NCBI GenBank assembly: GCA_038207625.1
Contig: JBBQZO010000008.1
Coordinates: 124,001 to 188,000 of the forward strand
Length of the DNA stretch: 64,000 nt
Direction: 5' to 3'
DNA from: JBBQZO01 sp038207625
GTDB lineage: Bacteria; Pseudomonadota; Gammaproteobacteria; Burkholderiales; Burkholderiaceae_D
Below, in pieces: positions 19,121-27,501 of this stretch (position 1 is its first letter; every line of letters starts with the position of its first letter). The notes beneath the pieces were generated by a model. It did no database searches. It saw only the letters and a list, made by a program, of their open reading frames with translations, and was not told the DNA's origin. The position numbers were made by a program, and so were the translations under genes.

Positions 19121-19924
19121 ATGGATAGGCAACTGCTCGTCATCTGCCTGCTCACCTTCATCATCCATCTGATCGGCACGCTCGCTTACTCGGTGCGCAT
19201 CGCCGGGGTACGCACGCGCCGCATCGCCGTCTCGCTGGCGCTGTTCTCGATCCTGATGCTGGTCTCCCGCACGTCCAATTCCTTCCTCGGTCCGTTTCTG
19301 GCGAAACGTGTCGAATCGAACCTGGCTGGTTTGGCATCGAACAGCCTGCTGTCGGACTTTCGCTGGCTGCTCGCGTCAGCCACACTGGCCACGCTCGTCG
19401 GCGCCATCATGATTCCCACCTTTCAGCGCGTGTTCAGCCGCGCGGTGCTGCATTTCCAGGTACACCGTTCGGTCGCCAAGCTGATACTGCATGGTTTTTT
19501 CAAGGGCGGCATCTCGTTCATCCGCGACAGCGCCAGCCTGCCGGCGGCTGCCAACATCGATGCCTTGCGCAAGGATCACGGGGTGGCCGTCGGCATCACG
19601 CTGCTCAATGTGGCTGCGGTCGCGCTGTGGACGGTGGGGGTGTTCGCCGCGCTGTACGCCGGCTTTCTCGATCCGCAAGTGCGCGTCACGTCAAGCCAGC
19701 TGTCGTCGATCATCAACGGCGGCGCGACCGTGATGATGGCGGTGTTCATCGACCCGCACATGTCGGCCATGACGGACGACGTGGCCGAAGGGCGCGTGAG
19801 CGAATCGCAATTTCGCAAGGCGGTGGTGTGGCTGGTGGGCAGCCGCGCGGCCGGTACGCTGCTCGCGCAAGCGCTGCTGGTGCCGGCCGCCGCGCTGATC
19901 GTGCTGGTCGCCAAGGCCATCTGA
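19121..19924 (+). CDS. Amj-family (DUF2837) lipid II flippase candidate
   Basis: A 267-residue polytopic membrane protein starting 3 bases after ftsB. The opening LTFIIHLIGTLAYSVRIAGVRTRR, the LVSRTSNSFLGPFLAKR segment and the total length fit the DUF2837 family, whose Bacillus member Amj substitutes for MurJ in flipping lipid II. About six membrane spans are predicted by eye (residues ~3-22, 32-52, 80-100, 160-185, 195-215, 240-265). Tight linkage to ftsB suggests co-expression with division and cell-wall synthesis. The flippase role is inferred from family membership only. Confidence 0.75.
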   Translation: MDRQLLVICLLTFIIHLIGTLAYSVRIAGVRTRRIAVSLALFSILMLVSRTSNSFLGPFLAKRVESNLAGLASNSLLSDFRWLLASATLATLVGAIMIPTFQRVFSRAVLHFQVHRSVAKLILHGFFKGGISFIRDSASLPAAANIDALRKDHGVAVGITLLNVAAVALWTVGVFAALYAGFLDPQVRVTSSQLSSIINGGATVMMAVFIDPHMSAMTDDVAEGRVSESQFRKAVVWLVGSRAAGTLLAQALLVPAAALIVLVAKAI

Positions 19925-20036
19925 GGGGCGCCATGCGCGCATAGGAAATGGCCGTATCCGGCCAAAGCTTGTACCCGCGCGCGCCGGTTTGACTGAAACT
20001 GGTTTGCGGGCCTTTTCACTGACGCTATAGGCAATA

Positions 20037-20828
20037 ATGGCAATAGAACTTTTTAACAATGGGAGCCACATCTGTCTGATGTTTTCCGACCTGGTCGAAG
20101 AAGATGAAGGCAGTTCGGTGCAGTCGAACCAGTTCCTGATCGTCCAGGACGGCAATGGCATTCTGCTCGATCCGGGCGGCATCCTGACCTACAACGAGCT
20201 GTTCCTGGCGATGAGCAAATACTTCCCGCCCAAGCAGCTCAAGTATGTGTTTGCCTCGCACGCCGATCCGGACATCATCGCCTCGCTGCCGCGCTGGTTG
20301 AACGGCTCGGACACGCAGCTGCTGATCTCGCGCATCTGGTCGCGCTTTGTGCCGCATTTTTGCCCGCAAGGCAAAACCGAGGGGCGCATCATTGCCTTGC
20401 CCGACGAGGGCACCTTGCTGCCGTTCGGCGACACGGTGTTCCAGATCCTGCCGGCGCACTTCCTGCACGCCGAAGGCAATCTGCAGTTTTACGATCCGGT
20501 CAGCCGCATCCTGTTTTCGGGCGACATGGGCGCATCGATGATGCCGGCCGGCCAGGCCTCGGACACGGTGACCGACTTCGACGCCCACATCGCGCACATG
20601 CACGGCTTTCACACGCGCTACATGGTGTCGAACAAGGTGTGCCGTTTTTGGGTCGACATGGTGCGCAAGCTCGATCCCGAATGGATCGTGCCGCAGCATG
20701 GCGCGCCGTTCAAAGGGCGCGCGATGGTCAAGCGCTTTCTCGACTGGATCGAAGTGCTCCCTTGCGGCGTGGACTTGATGACGGCCCAGATGTACCAGGC
20801 GCCGCATAGCGTGAATATCGCGCGCTGA
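20037..20828 (+). CDS. Metallo-beta-lactamase-fold, diiron ODP-like protein
   Basis: A 263-residue stand-alone metallo-beta-lactamase domain. Metal ligands are visible in order: SHADPDI (H-x-D-x-D), HFLHAEGN, GDMGAS and PQHG. The sequence resembles the oxygen-binding diiron proteins and the N-terminal half of flavodiiron proteins rather than beta-lactamases or glyoxalases: the motif HFLHAEGNLQFYD and the GDMG strand are typical. No flavodoxin or rubredoxin domain is fused. Function (O2/NO reduction or sensing, or another hydrolase) cannot be settled. It stands alone after the Amj gene with a ~110-base gap. Confidence 0.75.
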   Translation: MAIELFNNGSHICLMFSDLVEEDEGSSVQSNQFLIVQDGNGILLDPGGILTYNELFLAMSKYFPPKQLKYVFASHADPDIIASLPRWLNGSDTQLLISRIWSRFVPHFCPQGKTEGRIIALPDEGTLLPFGDTVFQILPAHFLHAEGNLQFYDPVSRILFSGDMGASMMPAGQASDTVTDFDAHIAHMHGFHTRYMVSNKVCRFWVDMVRKLDPEWIVPQHGAPFKGRAMVKRFLDWIEVLPCGVDLMTAQMYQAPHSVNIAR

Positions 20829-20884
20829 CGCAGCGCTGGCGTTTGCCGGTTGCGTGTGGCGCTTGCGGTGAATGAAGTAGGGAC

Positions 20885-20930
20885 CGGTCGATCAATCGCT
20901 CGATCGGTCGATCAATCGCTCGATCGGTCG
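20885..20930. repeat. Tandem 20-base repeat, 2.3 copies
   Basis: The unit CGGTCGATCAATCGCTCGAT is repeated exactly at 20885-20904 and 20905-20924, with a partial third copy. It lies in the intergenic region after the metallo-beta-lactamase-fold gene and is itself rich in overlapping CGATC palindromes. Confidence 0.9.
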
Positions 20931-21192
20931 ACCATCGCAGCATGCGCCTGTGTGCGGGCGCTATCGATTGTGTTGGCAGCCCCGAACGCGGGCCATCACC
21001 AGCAGCCTTGACAGGCTCAATGGGCCGGTCGGCGCGCGCGCCTTTGCGGCATTGCGCCAGCCAGGGCGTCCGGCCAAGGGCCGCGCGCAGCATGCCAGCG
21101 ATTCAAGGCCGGGGATGCCGGCGCTACGGCTGGTTCAATGCCGTCTAGCCTTGCGCTGGCAGCTGGCGCGAAACAATCAGGGTCAAATTATC
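20931..21192. other. Intergenic, no gene supported
   Basis: Between the tandem repeat and the REP-like repeats. Two overlapping frames are open here (one opening MCGRY) but neither resembles a known protein beyond the first residues. Confidence 0.45.
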
Positions 21193-21305
21193 AGGGGCAG
21201 CGTCGAATTGATTTGAAACTAGTTGCCAATTAATTCGACTCTGACCCTAATTAATTTGAAACTAGTTGCCAATTAATTCGACTCTGACCCTATTTAATTG
21301 GCAAC
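21193..21305. repeat. REP-like repeat cluster (direct and inverted copies)
   Basis: Two identical 39-base direct repeats lie at 21211-21249 and 21254-21292 (each beginning ATTTGAAACTAG and ending CGACTCTGACCCTA). A degenerate inverted copy of the right end (AGGGGCAGCGTCGAATT) is at 21193-21209, and an inverted GGCAAC fragment at 21300-21305. The AGGGTCAGAGTCGAATT core, read on the minus strand, resembles the termini of REP elements mobilised by REP-associated tyrosine transposases; no transposase is in the window. The cluster is AT-rich against its surroundings and ends 12 bases before the hslO stop codon. Confidence 0.75.
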
Positions 21306-21316
21306 GGGGCGCCCGC

Positions 21317-22264
21317 TCAGTGCTTCACGTCGCTGGCCGCGATCAAGGCTTCGACCGGCGCGGCGCTGGCAAACAGCTGGGCGCAGTCGACCTTGTCGAA
21401 GCTGTAGTGCTGGCCGCAAAAATCGCAGTTGATCGCCAGTTCGCCCAGCTCGGCGAGCGCGCCGTCGATTTCGTCGTGGCCGAGCATCTTGAGCATATTG
21501 CCCACTTTCTCGCGCGTGCAGCTGCAGTGAAAGCTCGGGTGGACGGGATCGAACACGCGGATCGTCTCTTCCCAGAACAGCCGCTCCATCAGTGTCTGGA
21601 TGTCGGTGTCGAGCAGTTCCTGTTGCTTGAGCGTGGACGCGAGAATCACCGCGCGATTCCACGTTTCCAGTTCCTCGGCGGCCGACATCTGCGCGATCTG
21701 GTCTTCCTTGCCGCTGTGGCGCGGCAGCTTTTGCAGCAGCAGGCCGCGCGACACGTCGGCATCGGCCGCCAGCCACAAGCGGGTGTCGAGCTGCTCCGAG
21801 CGCAGCATGTAGTTTTCGATCACGGTGGCCATATCCTCGCCATCGAGCGGCACGATGCCCTGGTAGGCTTGCTGGCCCGGCATCTTGTCGGCCGGGTCGA
21901 GCGTGATCACGAAGCGGCCCTTGCCGTTCACGTTCAACAACGACGTCAGCGTGGCGCCGTCGGCCACGGTGGCGTCCGGCGCCAGCTTGGCGGTGGCGCG
22001 CATGCGCAGCGCCGAGTCGCACTCGACGACCAGCAGGCGCACCGGTCCGTCGCCGTGGATCTGCATGATGATGGCGCCGTTAAATTTCAGGTTGGCCGTC
22101 AGCAGCGCGGCGGCTGCCACCATTTCACCGAGCACCGTCTTGACGGCGTCGGGGTAATCGTGGCGCGCCTGGATTTCGCGCCAGGTGCTGGAGATCTCGA
22201 CGAGCTCGCCGCGCACGGCGGCGTTGTCGAAGATGAATTTTTGGAGTGTGTCTTTGACTGTCAT
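21317..22264 (-). CDS. hslO: Redox-regulated chaperone Hsp33
   Basis: A holdase activated by oxidative unfolding in the cytosol. The 315-residue product has the N-terminal chaperone domain and the C-terminal zinc switch: CSC at the start of SCTREKVGNML and CDFC about 30 residues later, the classic CxC...CxxC. Length is normal. It starts 3 bases after the gamma carbonic anhydrase stop, so the two form an operon. The REP-like cluster lies directly downstream. Confidence 0.95.
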   Translation of the reverse strand: MTVKDTLQKFIFDNAAVRGELVEISSTWREIQARHDYPDAVKTVLGEMVAAAALLTANLKFNGAIIMQIHGDGPVRLLVVECDSALRMRATAKLAPDATVADGATLTSLLNVNGKGRFVITLDPADKMPGQQAYQGIVPLDGEDMATVIENYMLRSEQLDTRLWLAADADVSRGLLLQKLPRHSGKEDQIAQMSAAEELETWNRAVILASTLKQQELLDTDIQTLMERLFWEETIRVFDPVHPSFHCSCTREKVGNMLKMLGHDEIDGALAELGELAINCDFCGQHYSFDKVDCAQLFASAAPVEALIAASDVKH

Positions 22265-22267
22265 GTC

Positions 22268-22792
22268 TTATCCGATGCGTGTTAGTTCCGTCTTGAACAG
22301 CTGGCCGCGCGCGACGTAATTGTCGGCGTTGCCGGCGAGACGGGTGATCTCTTCCTGCGTCAACTGGCGCACCGCTTTCGCGGGTGTGCCGATGATCAGG
22401 GAGAAATCGGGAAATTGCTTGCCTTCTGTAACGAGTGCGCCGGCCCCGACCAGGCAACCCTTGCCGATCACCGCGCCGTTCAGAATCACCGCCTGGATGC
22501 CGATCAGCGCGCCATCACCGACCGTACAGCCGTGCAGCATGGCCTGGTGACCGACCGTCACATGGCGACCCAGCGTCAGCGGAAAGCCCATGTCGGTGTG
22601 CATCACGCAGCCTTCCTGCACGTTGCTGCCCTCGCCGATGCTGATGCGCTCGTTGTCGCCCCGTATCGTCACGCCGAACCACACCGAGGCGTTGGCGCCG
22701 ATGCTCACTTTACCGATCACGTTGGCGGTGTCGGCGACGAAGGCGCTGGCGTCGATGTCGGGCGCGTGCTGGCCCAGTTGGTAAATGGTCAT
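22268..22792 (-). CDS. Gamma carbonic anhydrase family protein
   Basis: A 174-residue left-handed beta-helix protein of hexapeptide repeats (for example IGKVSIG, VGDGALIG). The metal-binding histidines of the gamma carbonic anhydrase family are visible in CVMHTD and VGHQAMLHG, and the RGDN active-site loop is present, as in YrdA/PaaY-type proteins. It may hydrate CO2 or bind metal without this activity. It is the first gene of a two-gene unit with hslO. Confidence 0.88.
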   Translation of the reverse strand: MTIYQLGQHAPDIDASAFVADTANVIGKVSIGANASVWFGVTIRGDNERISIGEGSNVQEGCVMHTDMGFPLTLGRHVTVGHQAMLHGCTVGDGALIGIQAVILNGAVIGKGCLVGAGALVTEGKQFPDFSLIIGTPAKAVRQLTQEEITRLAGNADNYVARGQLFKTELTRIG

Positions 22793-23317
22793 GGTGGAGT
22801 CCGGTAGGCAAGCGTTGGAATGGCGCTATTTTACGCTGTCGCCGCTGGTTACCGTTGACGTCGCCGCATTTGACGCGCCGGCCGGCCGAACTGGGCGCGC
22901 CGCGACACGCGCCTGCGCATGGCCCCACGATCGGCGCACGCCGACCTGCACGTGTGAGTGAGCGCGCGGTCCAGACAGTTGCGGGCCGTGCACTTGGACG
23001 AGGTGAGCAGCTCGCTGTCATGGGGAAGGTCGGTGAGCCATGTCGCCGGTTCGGCTGCGAGTGCCGCTGCGTATGCATTGCCGGTGTATGCCATTTGGCG
23101 AATAGTTGGGCCAGCACGAGGTGGCAAATGGATCTCTGGTACACCCTGGGATGATTCGACTACTCACGGACAGCACACAATTGGATGGCTCACGGACGGG
23201 GAGCGATTGTATCGCTCGCGGACGCGGCGCAAGCGGGCAGCCTGTCGCGGTGTCCCGGCAAAAAATTGCAATGAGGGTATAATTCGAACGGTCGTACTTT
23301 TTTATGAGGCAGGCAAT
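22793..23317. other. Intergenic between divergent genes
   Basis: About 525 bases between the gamma carbonic anhydrase and alpha/beta hydrolase genes, which diverge. Frames open here on both strands are shadows; the plus-strand frame runs into the hydrolase but lacks a ribosome binding site until MKPTRSEF. The only recognisable element is a TATAAT near the hydrolase. Confidence 0.5.
23278..23283 (+). promoter_or_regulatory. Candidate -10 of the alpha/beta hydrolase gene
   Basis: A perfect TATAAT lies 34 bases before the start codon. The -35 is not clear at standard spacing. Confidence 0.4.
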
Positions 23318-24196
23318 ATGAAACCCACCCGTTCCGAATTTATCACCGTGCGCGGCCTGCGCACCCACGTGCATCACTGGGGCCGCGATGGCGCGCCAAA
23401 AATCTTCATGGTGCATGGCTGGATGGACGTGGGCGCCTCGTTCCAGTTCGTCGTCGATGCCTTGCAGGGCGACTGGCATGTGATCGCGCCCGACTGGCGC
23501 GGCTTCGGGCTGACCGAGCGCGCGCACGCCGACACCTACTGGTTCCCCGACTACGTGGCGGACCTGGACGCGATGCTGCAGCACTATTCGCCCGATCAAC
23601 CGGTCAACCTGCTCGGCCACAGCATGGGCGGCAACGTGGTGGGCATCTACGCCGGTGTGCGGCCCGAGCGCGTGAAGAAACTGATCAATCTGGAAGGCTT
23701 CGGCTTGCCGGCCACCAAGCCCGAGCAGGCCCCGCGCCGCATGGCCAAGTGGCTGGCCGAATTGCCCGAGCCGGCCGTGCTGCGCAGCTATCCGAGCCGC
23801 GCGGCGGTCGCTGCACGCTTGCAAAAGACCAATCCGCGCCTGTCGGACGCGCGCGCCGAATTTCTGTCGCAGCACTGGGCTAGCCAGAACGCGGCGGGCG
23901 AATGGGAAATCCTGGGTGATCCGGCGCACAAGAAGATGGGCCCGCTGCTGTATCAGGTCGAGGAGGTGATGGCCTGCTGGCGCGCGATTACCGCGCCCGT
24001 GCTGTGGGTCGAGGCGGACGACACCAATATGTGGCAGTGGATGGGACCCAAGCCCGAGGCGCGCATCGAGATCGACCGCCGCCTTGGTCACCTGGCGCAA
24101 GTGACGACGCGCATGATGAGCGATGCCGGCCACATGCTGCACCACGATCAGCCGGAAGCGCTGGCGAAAATGATCGAGGACTTCATCGCACAATAA
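23318..24196 (+). CDS. Alpha/beta hydrolase
   Basis: A 292-residue single-domain alpha/beta hydrolase. The oxyanion segment is VHGWMDVGASF, the nucleophile Ser is in GHSMGGN, an acid is probably in the WVEADDTN region, and the His is in AGHMLHHDQPE. The start is MKPTRSEF, with GAGGCAGG upstream; the longer open frame to 22958 is not supported. Such proteins act as esterases or haloalkane/epoxide-type hydrolases; the substrate cannot be told. It is followed after ~80 bases by the PHP phosphatase gene. Confidence 0.88.
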   Translation: MKPTRSEFITVRGLRTHVHHWGRDGAPKIFMVHGWMDVGASFQFVVDALQGDWHVIAPDWRGFGLTERAHADTYWFPDYVADLDAMLQHYSPDQPVNLLGHSMGGNVVGIYAGVRPERVKKLINLEGFGLPATKPEQAPRRMAKWLAELPEPAVLRSYPSRAAVAARLQKTNPRLSDARAEFLSQHWASQNAAGEWEILGDPAHKKMGPLLYQVEEVMACWRAITAPVLWVEADDTNMWQWMGPKPEARIEIDRRLGHLAQVTTRMMSDAGHMLHHDQPEALAKMIEDFIAQ

Positions 24197-24277
24197 GATA
24201 CGGCGCAAAGCATTGTTGTCAGGCAGCGTACAATGAACACTTCCACATTGTCCGGCTGATCAGCAGCGTTCCCGCGT

Positions 24278-25111
24278 ATGTTAAACGTAGATTTGCATTG
24301 CCACTCCAACGTTTCCGACGGCGTGCTCACGCCCACCGCCGTGGCGCAGCACGCGCGCCGCGCCGGGGTCGATGTCTGGGCCCTGACCGACCATGATGAA
24401 GTGGGCGGCGTGGCCGAGGCGCGCGCCGCTGCGCTCGGCTGCGGCATGCGCTTCGTGTCCGGGGTCGAAATCTCGATTACCTGGGGCAATGAGACGGTGC
24501 ACATCGTCGGCCTGCAGTTCGACGAAAGCAACGAGGCGCTGGTGGCCGGCCTGGCCGCCACCCGCACCGGGCGCGACGCGCGCGGGCGCGAGATGGCTGC
24601 CCAGCTGGACAAGGCCGGCATCCCCGGCGCCTACGAGGGCGCACTGAAATTTGTCGGCAATCCCGACCTGATGTCGCGCACCCACTTCGCGCGCTTCCTG
24701 GTCGAATGCGGCGCCTGCGCCAACATCCCCGAGGTGTTTCGCAAATATCTGGTCGAGGGTAAGCCCGGTTATGTGCCGCACCGCTGGGCTACGCTGAGCC
24801 AGGCGGTCGGCTGGATCGTCGGCGCCGGCGGCGTGCCGGTGATCGCCCATCCGGGACGCTACAAATTTTCCACCATTGCGCAGGGCGCCCTGTTCGACGA
24901 GTTCAAGGACCTGGGCGGGCGGGCCATCGAAGTGGTCACCGGCAGCCACACGCCGGACCAGTATCAGCAGTACGCCGAACTGGCCAACCGCTATGGCTTT
25001 CTCGCTTCGCGCGGCACCGACTTCCACGCACCGGGCGAGTCGCGGGTTGATTTTTCGCTGCTGCCTGCGCTGCCCTGCAACGTCAAACCGATCTGGCACG
25101 ACTGGTTCTAA
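24278..25111 (+). CDS. PHP-domain 3',5'-nucleoside bisphosphate phosphatase
   Basis: A 277-residue PHP phosphoesterase. Metal-binding motifs: DLHCHSNVSDG at the N-terminus, LTDHDEVGG, GVEIS, VIAHPGR and the C-terminal SRGTDFHAPGE. This set and the length match the TrpH/YciV (RNase AM) group, which removes the 3'-phosphate of nucleoside 3',5'-bisphosphates and trims RNA 5' ends. Its location before the yciO-like gene matches the E. coli pairing of yciV with yciO, which supports the assignment. Confidence 0.88.
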   Translation: MLNVDLHCHSNVSDGVLTPTAVAQHARRAGVDVWALTDHDEVGGVAEARAAALGCGMRFVSGVEISITWGNETVHIVGLQFDESNEALVAGLAATRTGRDARGREMAAQLDKAGIPGAYEGALKFVGNPDLMSRTHFARFLVECGACANIPEVFRKYLVEGKPGYVPHRWATLSQAVGWIVGAGGVPVIAHPGRYKFSTIAQGALFDEFKDLGGRAIEVVTGSHTPDQYQQYAELANRYGFLASRGTDFHAPGESRVDFSLLPALPCNVKPIWHDWF

Positions 25112-25192
25112 GCACGCGCGCCCCTTGAATTTTTCGGCGCGCACCCCTATCTGATCAACCTGTCAAGCAACCTTGTGCCGGGAGGCCGTTCC

Positions 25193-26080
25193 ATGAAGCG
25201 TATCGTGTTATTTATCGCCACCAATCTGGCCGTGATGCTGGTGCTGTCGATCGTGCTGTCCTTGCTGGGCATCGGGCGCGGGGGCGTGAGCGCGGGCGGC
25301 ATCGACGTCGGCTCGCTGCTGGCGTTTTCCCTGGTGGTCGGTTTTACCGGTTCGATCTTTTCGCTGCTGATCAGCAAACCGATGGCCAAATGGTCGACCG
25401 GCGCGCGCGTTATCGAACAGCCGTCGAACTCGACCGAGCAGTGGTTGCTGTCGAGCGTGGCCAAACTGGCCGAGCGGGCCGGCATCGCGATGCCCGAAGT
25501 GGCCGTGTACGACGGCGAGCCGAACGCCTTCGCCACCGGCGCGTTCAAGAACTCGGCGCTGGTGGCCGTGTCGACCGGCCTGCTCGAGAGCATGAACCGC
25601 GAGGAAGTCGAAGCGGTGCTGGGCCACGAGATCGCCCACGTCGCCAATGGCGACATGGTCACGCTGACGCTGATCCAGGGCGTGGTGAACACCTTCGTCA
25701 TCTTCCTGTCGCGCGTGGTGGGTTTCTTCGTCGACAAGGTGCTGCTGCGCGGCGATGACGAGCGCGACCGCGGTCCCGGCATTGGCTACATGGTCACCGT
25801 GTTTGTCTGTCAGATCATCTTCGGGCTGGCCGCCTCCGTCATCGTGGCCTGGTTCTCGCGCCAGCGCGAGTTCCGCGCCGATGCCGGTTCGGCGCGCCTC
25901 TTGGGCAGCGGCGTGCCGATGCAGAACGCGCTGGCGCGCTTGGGCGGCATGCAGCCGGGCGAACTGCCCAAGTCGATGGCCGCATCGGGCATCACCGACC
26001 ACGCCGGCTGGTCGGCGCTGTTTTCCACCCATCCGCCCATCGAAGAACGGATTGCCGCGCTGCGTGGCGTACAATCTTGA
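25193..26080 (+). CDS. htpX: Zinc metalloprotease HtpX
   Basis: An inner-membrane M48 protease that degrades misfolded membrane proteins. The 295 residues begin at MKRIVLFIATNLAVML, with GGGAGG 9-14 bases upstream. Two N-terminal membrane helices are followed by the zinc site VLGHEIAHVANGD, then two further hydrophobic segments (QGVVNTFVIFLS, GYMVTVFVCQIIFGLAAS) and the third-ligand Glu in RQREFRADAGSA. Length and layout are normal. It lies between the PHP phosphatase and the yciO-like gene. Confidence 0.95.
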   Translation: MKRIVLFIATNLAVMLVLSIVLSLLGIGRGGVSAGGIDVGSLLAFSLVVGFTGSIFSLLISKPMAKWSTGARVIEQPSNSTEQWLLSSVAKLAERAGIAMPEVAVYDGEPNAFATGAFKNSALVAVSTGLLESMNREEVEAVLGHEIAHVANGDMVTLTLIQGVVNTFVIFLSRVVGFFVDKVLLRGDDERDRGPGIGYMVTVFVCQIIFGLAASVIVAWFSRQREFRADAGSARLLGSGVPMQNALARLGGMQPGELPKSMAASGITDHAGWSALFSTHPPIEERIAALRGVQS

Positions 26081-26126
26081 CATTCTTAATCACGGGGCAC
26101 GCAACGCTTGCCCTTCACCCGGCGCC

Positions 26127-26750
26127 ATGAGTCAATTTTTCCAGATCCACCCGGACAATCCGCAGGCGCGCCTGATCAAGCAGGCCGCCCAGATCATCCA
26201 CGCCGGCGGCATCGTCGCGCTGCCCACCGACTCGTGCTACGCGCTGGTGTGCCATCTGGACGACAAGAATGCCGTCGAACGGCTGCGCCGCATCCGCGGC
26301 GTGGACGACAAGCACCACCTGACGCTGTTGTGCCGCGACCTGTCCGAAATCGCGCTGTACGCGCGCGTGGACAATCGCCAGTTCCGCCTGCTCAAGTCGG
26401 CCACGCCGGGGCCGTACACGGTGATTTTGGAGGCGACCAAGTCGCTGCCGCGCCGCCTGTCGCACCCGTCGCGCAAGACCATCGGCCTGCGCGTGCCGGA
26501 AAACGCCATCGCCAGCGCGCTGCTGGAAGAATTGCAGCAGCCTTTGATCGGCACCACCTTGCTGCTGCCGGGCGACGACGAGATGCTCAACGACGCCGAC
26601 AGTATCCGCGACCGTCTGGAAAAGCAGATCGAGCTGATCATCGACGGCGGCGCCTGCAGCATGGAGCCGACCACCGTGATCGACCTGTCCGGCGACGAGC
26701 CGACCCTGATCCGCCAGGGCCGCGGTGACGCCGCCCTGTTCGGCCTGTAG
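26127..26750 (+). CDS. yciO: Sua5/YciO/YrdC-family protein
   Basis: A 207-residue YrdC-fold protein. GGIVALPTDSCYALVCHL and the KHHLTLLCRDLSEIALYA segment fit the YciO branch, related to the enzymes that make threonylcarbamoyl-AMP for tRNA t6A. YciO itself is a paralogue of less certain activity; C-terminal residues (GRGDAALFGL) are typical. The start at MSQFFQIHPDNPQARL matches the family. It is in a run of plus-strand genes with htpX and the M50 protease. Confidence 0.88.
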   Translation: MSQFFQIHPDNPQARLIKQAAQIIHAGGIVALPTDSCYALVCHLDDKNAVERLRRIRGVDDKHHLTLLCRDLSEIALYARVDNRQFRLLKSATPGPYTVILEATKSLPRRLSHPSRKTIGLRVPENAIASALLEELQQPLIGTTLLLPGDDEMLNDADSIRDRLEKQIELIIDGGACSMEPTTVIDLSGDEPTLIRQGRGDAALFGL

Positions 26751-26841
26751 TTGTCGGTCCGCGCGAACATCACGCCTTTGAGCTTGCCCACCCACTTCGA
26801 GCCGGCCGGTTGCCGCCCGCTCCTCTGTTAGAATCGCGTCC

Positions 26842-27495
26842 ATGAACGACATCATCCAAACCATCGCCGTCTACGCACTGCCGGTCCTGTTTGCCATCAC
26901 GCTGCACGAAGCGGCGCACGCTTACGCGGCCAAGTATTTTGGTGACTCGACGGCCTATGTGGCCGGGCGCATGAGCATGAACCCGCTCAAGCACATCGAT
27001 CCCCTGGGCACCATCGTCATTCCTATCGTGATGTACATGACCACCGGTTTCGTGTTCGGTTACGCCAAACCGGTGCCGATCAATTTTGGCGCGCTGCGCA
27101 ATCCGAAAAAACAAATGGCCTGGGTGGCGCTGGCCGGTCCGGCCGCCAATTTCGTGATGGCCTTCGTGTGGCTGATTGCCTTGGCGCTGCTGCAGGCGGC
27201 CGGCGTCGAGGAAGTGTATTTCCTCAAAGTGGCGCAAGCGGGCGTGCTGGTGAACGTGCTGATATTTGCCTTCAATCTGGTGCCGATTCCTCCGCTTGAC
27301 GGCGGACGCATCCTCACGAGCTTGCTGCCCAATAAGCTGGCCTATAAATTTGCCCGCATCGAGCCCTACGGTTTCTTCATCGTGCTGGCGCTGGTCTACC
27401 TGAAGATACTCAATTTCTGGGTGGTGCCGATGATGATGCTCACCGAATTTGTGCTGAACCTGATTGCCTCTCCTCTGACCTTACTTTTGAACTGA
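26842..27495 (+). CDS. Site-2 protease family (M50) membrane protease
   Basis: A 217-residue intramembrane metalloprotease. The first zinc motif is HEAAH in AITLHEAAHAYAA and the second is NLVPIPPLDGGRI, both complete. About four to five membrane spans; there is no PDZ domain, so it belongs to the short M50 group rather than RseP. The substrate is unknown. It ends 6 bases before trpS, so the two are co-transcribed. Confidence 0.9.
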   Translation: MNDIIQTIAVYALPVLFAITLHEAAHAYAAKYFGDSTAYVAGRMSMNPLKHIDPLGTIVIPIVMYMTTGFVFGYAKPVPINFGALRNPKKQMAWVALAGPAANFVMAFVWLIALALLQAAGVEEVYFLKVAQAGVLVNVLIFAFNLVPIPPLDGGRILTSLLPNKLAYKFARIEPYGFFIVLALVYLKILNFWVVPMMMLTEFVLNLIASPLTLLLN

Positions 27496-27501
27496 CCTAC
27501 C

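Noticed and set aside
19989..20031. TTGACT as a -35 for the metallo-beta-lactamase-fold gene
   Set aside because: No -10 is found at 15-19 bases; the nearest TATAGG is about 31 bases away.
20950..21216. Frame starting MCGRYRL, which resembles the opening of SRAP/HMCES (YedK) proteins
   Set aside because: Only the first few residues match; the rest lacks all conserved SRAP motifs and the frame has no ribosome binding site.
20885..21305. Repeat arrays considered as a CRISPR
   Set aside because: Units are tandem or nearly adjacent, without unique spacers of regular length, and no cas genes are present.
22958..23317. N-terminal extension of the alpha/beta hydrolase
   Set aside because: The extra 120 residues have no family similarity, and a TATAAT and a ribosome binding site lie within the extension just before MKPTRSEF.
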